DNA from: Gymnorhina tibicen
Taxonomy: Eukaryota; Chordata; Aves; Passeriformes; Artamidae
Direction of reading: 5' to 3'
Assembly: GCA_013399875.1 (NCBI GenBank)
Contig: VXAZ01006807.1
Span: 248,001 to 312,000 of the forward strand
Length of the DNA stretch: 64,000 bases
A program made the translations under genes and the position numbers. Position 1 is the stretch's first letter, and each line of letters begins with the position of its first letter. The notes beneath the pieces were generated by a model. It was not told the DNA's origin, did no database searches, and saw only the letters and a program-made list of their open reading frames with translations. Shown here one piece after another: positions 54,421-64,000 of the stretch.

Positions 54421-57400
54421 ATTTTCTCAGTAAAACAAAAACTTCTGTGGTTCTCGATGTTCCTGTGTAACTGTTAATTTTCTTACTAGCTGTAAAAACT
54501 AACTCTCTATGTGTTGAATACCGATTAAAAGTTGAAATATTAAGGAAAATACTGCTTATTTTAGAAGATCAATGTGGAGCCTTGTCTTAAAACAGATCCA
54601 TAGCGGAAAATATATTATGTGTTTCAGCTTACTTAGGCACAGTACCGAGAGTAAAACATGATGACCATTACCAAAAAAGTAATTTGAAAGAAACTGGTGT
54701 AGCTACATTGCTAGTAACAGATTTGGCTCTTGCTTTCAGTACATTACTTTTTTTGGCAGTTATGCTCTTTTCTTTTCCAAGCTTACATTGCTAGATAAAG
54801 TTTTATTCTATGATTTCTGCCAGACAGGAACAAAGGGTAGTTTCTTTCAAATATTAGGATGTCATTTTCTATTGTCTGTGAAATTCCAGACTGGGATTGG
54901 CTGGAGAGGCAGCAGAATGCATTTTAGTCTTGTGCATATATTTGTATTTGATAGCAAACAAGAGCACTTTGACAGCCTTTGTTTGGAGTATATGGCTATT
55001 CAGTCTTTCTCAGCACCTTGTGTTGATGCTTCATATCAGATTTTGTTTTACTCTGTTTACACTTACACTTTTAGGAATTCTCTTTTGGGACAGGAACTCA
55101 ACATTTGTGTCAAGTTCTCTCTAAAAGGGTGAGTTAATTAAACAAGAAAGTCCAGGTTTGGCTCCAAAAGAAAAATAGAGTTCTACCATTTGTATACCAA
55201 TGATTCAAAATGTCTGAGCTTAACATTCAAGTGCCGTATGCCTTAGCCCCCGTGAAGGACACTTACTTAATCATTATGAATGGAATACAATACAAATGAA
55301 ATAAATGCAGTATCAGGGATTAAAATAGACCTTGCACATATGTGTAGTAAAAGTATTCTTGGGGCCTTTAATTTTGTAATGCCCTTGGCTCAGATTTCTA
55401 CAGTGGCTCACTGCCATCTTGAAATGGCACAAGGTAAAAGCAAAAGCTTTTGTGTATTCTGTGTACAGGAGTTGGGAAAAAAATTAAATTGCAGAGAGAA
55501 CGAAGCAAAACACTACAGGTTTGTATTAATGCAGTCCTGTTTTGTGTCTGTACTGCACTTCAGGGGGTTATGCAAAACCTCACTCAAAAAGTTGCATGAC
55601 ATCAAGGTTACAAACCTCGCAGTTGGGAAATGCAAAAGGTGGAGCTGCACAGAACAGCAGGGGTATTGCATTTGCACATGGGAAATATTTAGGATAATTA
55701 TGTTAATAAACTTTTCTCTTTTGAATAGATTGTGTAGACCTTAAGCTAACAGTGAAATGAAAAGATTTTCATTAGGAATGACACGCATGCCACATCTAAA
55801 AATCTGTATTTTAATAACTTCCAAAATGTCAGCATTACAGCCTGAACTAATCTCCAAATTAAAAAAAAACACCCACACTGAAGAATTAAGTAACTTTTAT
55901 TAATTTATAGTCTGAGTTTAGTTTAATTAACAAAGAAGTTTTGCCTATTTCAGCCACAAGCCTTTGTTACATCTTTCAGCTTCACTAACATCACTCAACA
56001 CATCCCTAAGTTTTTCATTGTGAGGATGTGGCAATCAGACAGCAGTCGAAAGTTTACTCCAAAACCCTGGAAAATCAGCAGAAAGGCATTTGTTGATTTT
56101 AGTGGATTGGGATTACGTCCAGAATAAATATCTAATATACCAAACCACTTGCTTATTCTTCAACATTTGAAAATTACTTTGTAAGCAAAATCTTTATTTC
56201 TGATAACCTTCACTCTTACAAAAGAGAGTCTTCTGCTACCAGGTGCCCAGCAAATCCTTGGTTATGTCTATAATCTTGCACACTCATGAAGACAAATAAA
56301 TGGTAAGCAAAATATGGAATTTCTCCTACCAAAAGCTGTGTCCTCACCCAAGCATCTTCTCCCCACATTTTTGAATCACCAGCTATGGAAGGCAGACATG
56401 ATATTAAACCCTCTTTTGGTTTTGCCCCATGCATGGCCTATGCTGCTGCTCAGTCAAGACATTTTCACCTGTACCTTTCCTATGTAAAAATAGAATAATT
56501 ACCACTTTTAATCACAATTGTTGTAGGAGGGGAAGACTAAGAGTTCACACTCCCACTAAACTGGTGATGAAAGATACGTTTTAACAGCAGTTTAAATTGT
56601 AAACTAAATTTTAAGCTTGCAGAAGTTCACAGTACAATGAAGACCTATATAAAGTCCAGGGACCCAAACTCTGCATCAACTTGCAAATCTGGATTTTAGT
56701 GGTAGACTCCTGTTTAGTACAAGAAGAATTTGGAACTCTTTGTACTGCTGCTATATACAGTTTTATGCTTACTGTAAAAATTACACTGTAAGAAACACTA
56801 GACCCCATATTATAAAGTACACATAAATATGAAACTAGGTCTGTTTAACTTCCCAAACCACCCAAACTCAGCATGAAAGCCACAGAAACTAGGACTGAGG
56901 CTAGCTTCTTCCTCCTGTTGAGCCTAAAATCTTTCACTGTGTATTGTGGAAGAAACAATAGCAAGTCCCAGGGCTGCAAGGCCAAAAGGCAGCAGCCAGA
57001 AGATGAGCAGTGGCAAGGATCAACTCCTTAAACCTTCCTTCCATTGGAATTAAGTGCACATGGAGTCCCAGCCAAATGGTGGCTGATAGCAGGGATGGAG
57101 TTTAACCTGTTTGACTTTGCACTGGAAGGGCCGAGCGCCACAGGTAGCCTCACTTAGAGTGAAGTAGGAACACAAGATTTAGCAAGCTACTGCTTGTCAG
57201 CTCTTAATTAGCAGCTCCCATCAGAGCAGCAGCACCCAACTGCAATGCCGTCTGCTTCAGTGCAAAGTCCAATTCATTAGTTAAGTTTTCAGACGCTTCA
57301 TATTTTGCTTGGACGATGGTATTTAACAGCTAACACATGGCAAGATTTGACTACCTTGGAGATTTTTCTGTGTGTAGGGAGAGTTTCTAGCTAAACTTAG

Positions 57401-57679
57401 TACTTGATAGTATCTGCTAAATTGGATGCAAGCAGCAGGTCAGGAGGTTCCTTGGGCTAAATTCCTTGACATGCTGCAAGGTGATTTTTGTTTATTTTGA
57501 CTTGCAGTTCAGATTTCCATATCCTCCACTGTTGCAGCAGACAGCTGTACAGCATTTGATTCGGCCGAGTGTGTGCTAATGACTGGTAGCCTTGTTGTTT
57601 TGACAGTGTCCGCTGGCCACCGCTGTGACACTGCTGCCGCGTGGCAGTGGGGCTGCACTGGGGGCCTGGGGAAGATAAG

Positions 57680-57724
57680 CTGTGCTCTGGGTGTTATCTT
57701 GTGTATTCACAAGATAAAGCACAG
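57680..57724. promoter_or_regulatory. GATA-motif hairpin in intron 1
   Basis: A 10-bp perfect inverted repeat, TTATCTTGTG / CACAAGATAA (57694-57703 and 57708-57717), has a 4-base loop. It is extended by CTGTGCT / AGCACAG (57680-57686 and 57718-57724) with a 7-base bulge on the left arm. Each inner arm contains a GATA-factor consensus (AGATAA), and a third AGATAA lies just upstream near 57673-57678. It could be a GATA-bound enhancer or a fortuitous palindrome. Confidence 0.3.
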
Positions 57725-58483
57725 GTTGTTGAGCCTGCCTGTGGGAAGTGTGGGTAACATTTGGCTCTTGAGGAAAGCTGCATACAGTAAAGTGGTATGC
57801 TTTTCAAAATGTGTTTAGGACATTAAAGAGGGATTCAAAATACAAAGTACAGTAAAACCATACTCGGTGTGCATGAGGAAAAGTTAGAGAGTTGAAAACT
57901 GAGAAATTATTTGCTTTGGGCCCTGTGTGAGTGAGGGTGGGATGGAAGTGTGTGAGCTGGTGCATCAGCCACACAAAGCTTTTTCTGTTAGGATATTTCT
58001 TATATTCCGCAGGTCTCATGGATGCCTACAAAACCTAAGACAGATCCTGCTGATATCATTTCCTAGATTTTCAGTCATCTGTTTTTGTCAACCTTTCTCT
58101 CTGAAGCTGTGTCCTACCATAAACATGCTAACAAAACATGACAGAAATGACATGGAGCAAATAATTTTGTGTGGACAGGTGGTACCAGAGCTAAATGAGC
58201 ATAGTGCCCAGCAAATCATACAAAGGAAATGAATGTTTACTTCAGCTTTTAATTTTTCTTTCCAGGATTTTTAAACGAATGCTATAACAAAAAAGGAGGA
58301 TGAGTAACATTTTCAAGCATTTATGTATAAATGCACATTTCAGTATTGTGGTTTCAAAGAGTCTCTGGACTTCAAATTTCTTCAAAACACTGAATGGGTG
58401 AATCAGCCTCTTTTGATACTTAACCTCTGAGCCATAGATTTTTACACATACACGTACTGCATGTTTATGCTTGTTCTCTCCTC

Positions 58484-58499
58484 TGTGTGTGTGTGTGTG
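58484..58499 (+). repeat. Short (TG)n microsatellite
   Basis: Eight TG units, followed by CCACACAT, which can pair weakly with it. It is a simple repeat in intron 1. Confidence 0.85.
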
Positions 58500-58700
58500 A
58501 ACCCACACATAAGAAAGTAATCAGGAGTGATAAAAACAGATTTAGGAATCTAACGTGTCTCCCATTAAAATGTAAACTACTATTTGCATGAATAAGTCCT
58601 CCCTGTGGAGAATCTGGGAGGATTTTCTACTGCTTGGAAGTAGCACTCGAAGGCATTGTATGAACTATTAACCGTTGGATAGAAGTTCCCCTTAAGATAT

Positions 58701-58753
58701 TGTAATAATATAGAAAATTATTATATTTTTATAATATAATTATATTATATTAT
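58701..58753. repeat. AT-rich low-complexity block
   Basis: Almost pure A/T with repeated TATAAT/ATTATA words, which are self-complementary and able to form hairpins. It is simple-sequence DNA. Confidence 0.8.
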
Positions 58754-59122
58754 GCTTATATTTTTGCAGGAGTGCAGGGAGTAGACTGTTGTGGTTAGTT
58801 TTACCATAGAGGAAGAGTGACTGCAATGAACAGCAAGAAATATGCCACAATCTTTTAATTTTTTTCTGTAATGCAGAAAAGACTCTATATTTTTTCTACA
58901 CCATGCAATTAAAAGATTAAAATAACAGTAAAGTAGTCTGGGCTTTTGGAAAAAAAACCCCTATTTTTGTATTTTTGGCAGTATGGCGTATAAGAACTGC
59001 TATTTCAGTAGTAGAGTGTCAACTTCTGAGTTTAATGAAAGTGCCCTTAAATAGTAAACCAAAGTTATGAAAGTGAAATGTATATTCTTTGAAGGCAGAA
59101 CGCCTACTAAATTTATTGTATC

Positions 59123-59124
<2 letters not shown>

Positions 59125-59155
<31 letters not shown>

Positions 59156-59168
59156 CAAAACAAAAAAA
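59125..59168 (+). repeat. (CAAAA)n microsatellite
   Basis: Seven or eight CAAAA units bounded by short A-runs. It sits immediately left of a GC-rich block (59.2-60.2 kb), giving an abrupt composition switch. No SINE or LINE body is evident beside it. Confidence 0.9.
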
Positions 59169-59243
59169 ACCAGAACAGGTGTGATTGCTGTGTCCCACGT
59201 GTGTCCGTACTGCTGTTATTTCCAGCCAAACGGAGGGGAAGAG

Positions 59244-59270
59244 CCGTGCCCGTGCCCGTGCCCGTGCGTG
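59244..59270 (+). repeat. (GTGCCC)n hexanucleotide repeat
   Basis: Three to four hexamer units ending in GTGCGTG. The run lies inside the GC-rich block and may be length-variable. Confidence 0.85.
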
Positions 59271-59700
59271 CAGCAGTGGGAGCAGGGCCACCCACACGTT
59301 GTGGGTTGTGTTTCGGGGGGCAGCTCCTGGCGCAGCGATGTGGCAGCCCTGCAGCGTTCAGGGCCGGGAGGTGCGGCCTGTGCTGAGGGCTGAGTTAGCC
59401 ATGGCGCAGGGCACGGCCTGCCCGTGCTTCAGGCCAACACCGCACGGTAAGGCTGGGGTAAGGGAGTGGTCGGAGAGCTTGTTCTGAAAGCACATTCCAA
59501 AGGAGCCGTGATCCCGTAGGGCTTTTGCCACTCTGCAGCCACAGGGCTTCAGGAATTCGTGGTTACAGTTCTCCTTCACTCGCCCTCTCCCTGCCTCGAG
59601 CATGCGCTTCTTCTCCCACCCCGGGGAAGTGGGAATTCCTTATCCCCAAAGGCCAGCCTTCCCTCTGGCTGCACAACGGGGTCGTGGGGCCGTGGGGCTG

Positions 59701-60100
59701 TGCAGAGGTGGCAGGTGGCTTCCCCAGGACCCTGCACTGTGCCGGGGCCATGCAGAGGTGGCAGGTGGCTTCCCCAGGACCCTGCACTGTGCCGGGGCCA
59801 TGCAGAGGTGGCAGGTGGCTTCCCCAGGACCCTGCACTGTGCCGGGGCCATGCAGAGGTGGCAGGAGACTTCCCCAGGACCCTGCACTGCGCCGGGGCCA
59901 TGCAGAGGTGGCAGGTGGCTTCCCCAGGACCCTGCACTGTGCCGGGGCCATGCAGAGGTGGCAGGTGGCTTCCCCAGGACCCTGCACTGTGCCGGGGCCA
60001 TGCAGAGGTGGCAGGTGGCTTCCCCAGGACCCTGCACTGTGCCGGGGCCATGCAGAGGTGGCAGGTGGCTTCCCCAGGACCCCGCACTGTGCCCGGGCCC
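59701..60100 (+). repeat. 50-bp minisatellite (VNTR), 8 units
   Basis: Eight consecutive 50-bp units start at 59701, 59751, 59801, 59851, 59901, 59951, 60001 and 60051. Each begins TGCAGAGGTGGCAGG and runs through CTTCCCCAGGACCC and GCACTGTGCCGGGGCCA. Most are identical. The fourth has GGAGACT in place of GGTGGCT and a T-to-C change, and the eighth diverges near its end. The near-identity points to recent expansion or homogenisation. The unit has no stop codon in any frame, so all six frames stay open for 170-236 codons, and the encoded repeats are an artefact of the array. It lies in ZMYND11 intron 1. Confidence 0.97.
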
Positions 60101-62284
60101 TCGGGCGCAGGCGTTGCGGGGGCGCGAGAGAAAACCCCGCTGTCCCCCGTGCCGGGTGCGACGCTCGCACGGCAGCCATATGCTGAGCTGCCAGAAATAG
60201 TGGCTATTTTTAAAGGAGTTGGGATTACTAAATAAGCTGAGAACTGGTCTGTTGTTTCCTACTGATATCGGGGTCAAGAAGGACGAGCGTTTGCTCCTCG
60301 CATGGGGATGTGATGCCGTGCAAGAGACCCCGTGTCCAGCTTGCTGGCTGCCATATCGTCTGACAGCTTTTGTAGCAGAGAGTTTGTAGAGAGCTGGAAT
60401 AAGAAGAATGATCTTTCAGTCATGTCTGTGTTAGGAAAGAAGTTTTATGCTAAAACAATAGGTCTGTAAAGATTCTCGCTTTTTGTGTTAAGATCTAACC
60501 TTTTTTTGTGCTTTCCTCTATTTCTCTTAAAAATTAAATTCTACAAATAGTTACATGTTTCTGTTACAAATTAGCAGGGGTTTTTTTTTTTTTAATTTGC
60601 AATGGACTCATGTTCTATGAAATTAATGCAGAGGAGCTCACAGAGATGCAGTGTCTTTTCCCACCGTTCCCAACGGAGACTTTCTTTCTCTGAATCATTG
60701 TCAGGCGATGCTATCTCCTGCTGTCACTCTTAGCTGTATGTCTGTCACATTCCCTCTTATCCTTCCTTCAAAACTGTATTCTTGGCCTTTTTTTTTCTGG
60801 GAGATCCCTTTAGTTGCCCTTGCTTTGAACCCCAGAGAGAGGAGATTTCTAAAGCTGAAATGTGGGATCAATGTGTGACCACACCGCATCTTCTCGTGAG
60901 CTGCTCTGTTCTGCCCTTCGCTGGTATCTCCTGCAGCCAGGAATGCCTCACGGACCTGGACGTGTACATACCACTTCACATCATCTTTTTTTTCCTTACA
61001 TTTTTTCTTTAAATGGGCTACATAACATAAAGTATAATGCTGTTAAATCATTTCTTATCCTTAATAATGGAATGTTGCCATTCATTTCATTGCTCCTGTA
61101 AAGTTAGTGAGCATTGCTGAGCTTATATCAGATCTAAAACTTGAGAGCCCTCTTTGATAAGTACCTGTAGGTCCCATAGACTTGAAAATTACATTGCTGC
61201 AACCGATGGAATACTCAAATCTGTTTCATTTTTCTGAATTTGAGAGCAGGGACACTTTTAGTACTTAAATTCCCATCTTTAACATTGCACAGATGGTGAA
61301 ATGTTTTTGCATTTTTTATATTATTTTGGGTTACTAAAGTTAATATTCTGCTAGCTACAAATATCCGTGTGCATACCACAGAGTTCATTCCGAGGACAGA
61401 GCTCTAAAATAAATTATAGACCTTGGTAGCACTCATAAATCAGTCATTTTTTCATTGAGAAAGTGGTGGCAATGGAAGAAAGTTATTTAGTGATCAAAAT
61501 GCATCGTTAAGCTTTTAAAAAGGGATTTGGTGCCCGTAGTGGAGCTGTAGGCGATTTATGGCTTATCTGTACTCATTGCCTCCAGCTTTTGGAAAATTTG
61601 TAAACAAAGCCAGATGCTCATTATGTTCCTGTTCAGGGTTGGTTAGATGGGTAAATGCCATCAGAAGCACTTTGGTCCTGTTGGGTTTTAGCATGTTACA
61701 AAAAATGGAACTGCTCCAAAATATTTTTTTAAATACTTATTATCCATGAAAATATACTTCCAGTTTCTCCTCTTAGAATGGACTTTTTTAAAGTAGCTGT
61801 AAATGATAAGAACATGAAGGTAATACTCCAAGAACTGTGTGGTATGTTAAACTGTGTGCCCAGCTTTTTCTCTGTGTCAGAATTCATGCTTATGCCATAT
61901 GATGTAGTCAAGTACCACTCGCCCTTTTTAAGGGCTTCAGGCAATGCAGGAGACTGTGGCAGCTTCAGGCTGGGGTAGTTTTGCATTTTTACCAAATATA
62001 GGGAACTGAGATATGAACTAAGTGACTTTTTATAACCAGTTTCATAAGTTGAGTAATTTGCTATTGATTTCATATATTTTACTGCTTTCCTTTTGTCTTC
62101 TGTATAGATTGTGTGATGTGAAAGGGGTTCTTGTAAACTACGTTTTTTTCACTTTTTACTGCTCTTGAAGCACTTGAAAACATGTTGTTATGTACCAATT
62201 ACATGGCTATGCGATGGTACATTTTTCCTTGTAATCATGTTTGTTGCAATATAATCTTAATGTAATTTATTTCATAGTTCTTGG

Positions 62285-62333
62285 TTAACTTTTTGGTGTA
62301 TTTTTTTGTTTGTTTTTTATTTATTGTCTGCAG
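62285..62333 (+). promoter_or_regulatory. ZMYND11: Splice acceptor of ZMYND11 exon 2
   Basis: A T-rich polypyrimidine tract (including TTTTTTTGTTTGTTTTTTAT) leads to TTGTCTGCAG ending at 62333. A TTAACT upstream, near 62285-62290, could serve as a branch-point sequence. The downstream exon encodes a conserved N-terminus, which supports use of this acceptor. Confidence 0.85.

Positions 62334-64000
<1,667 letters not shown>

Larger units (their letters stand above)
59180..60180. other. Intronic GC-rich block
   Basis: About 1 kb of elevated G+C in otherwise AT-rich intron 1. It contains a (GTGCCC)n run, eight 50-bp minisatellite units and a CpG-dense right flank at about 60095-60175. CpG density is modest within the minisatellite and higher at both edges. 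It could be an orphan CpG island or simply GC-rich satellite DNA. No exon is recognised. Confidence 0.5.
17927..62333 (+). other. ZMYND11: ZMYND11 intron 1 (about 44.4 kb)
   Basis: The stretch between the inferred exon 1 donor (GTGAGAG at 17927) and the acceptor TTGTCTGCAG ending at 62333. No other coding exon is recognised inside. The stretches 20.1-25.9, 26.2-32.9, 33.5-54.1, 54.4-59.1 and 60.1-62.3 kb hold AT-rich sequence with short chance frames and small simple repeats only. The first intron of a gene with a CpG-island promoter is often the longest and often holds enhancers, and it may contain alternative 5' exons that cannot be confirmed from one sequence. Confidence 0.6.

Noticed and set aside
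54788..55744. Two open frames of 114 and 154 codons downstream of the CR1 copy
   Set aside because: The translations match nothing I recognise, and no flanking exon structure is visible. They are likely chance frames.
59701..60100. Possible CRISPR-like array because of the regular 50-bp spacing
   Set aside because: The repeats are contiguous with no unique spacers, in a vertebrate genome. It is a minisatellite.
59525..60277. Six long open frames through the minisatellite
   Set aside because: They are explained by a 50-bp unit without stop codons, and all six frames are equally open.

Overview
This is a vertebrate nuclear genome window, most likely from a bird. The evidence is CR1-type LINE fragments with the avian 3' tail, a solo LTR resembling common avian endogenous-retrovirus LTRs, AT-rich sparse intronic DNA with two CpG islands, and one recognisable conserved coding exon. 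No prokaryotic features (operons, ribosome binding sites, CRISPR arrays) are present, and I found no undescribed biological system.

The one gene I can name is ZMYND11 (BS69), on the + strand. Its first coding exon is at 62334-62468, with the start codon at 62353. It encodes the first 38 residues plus two bases of codon 39. The probable non-coding first exon ends at a strong splice donor (last exon base 17926) at the left edge of a CpG island of about 1.5 kb. That makes intron 1 about 44.4 kb, so most of the window is promoter plus first intron. The rest of the gene lies to the right of the window.

Layout: 1-14.7 kb is AT-rich, gene-poor DNA upstream of ZMYND11, with one solo LTR at 4320-4950 flanked by a 7-bp direct repeat. 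A second, smaller CpG island lies at about 15.0-15.4 kb and has no assigned transcript. A CR1 tail sits at 17.3 kb, just upstream of the inferred promoter. The promoter, exon 1 and CpG island occupy about 17.76-19.42 kb. Intron 1 (17927-62333) holds an assembly gap inside a poly-T run, several microsatellites, a MITE-like inverted-repeat element (33291-33453), a 3' CR1 copy on the - strand (54153-54420), and a GC-rich block at 59.2-60.2 kb built around eight 50-bp minisatellite units. The first part of intron 2 (62469-64000) ends the window.

Most open reading frames here are short chance frames in AT-rich DNA, or stop-poor frames in CpG-rich or minisatellite DNA. I did not call them as genes. 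Repeat family names and the ZMYND11 identity come from recognition of the sequence, not from a database search.
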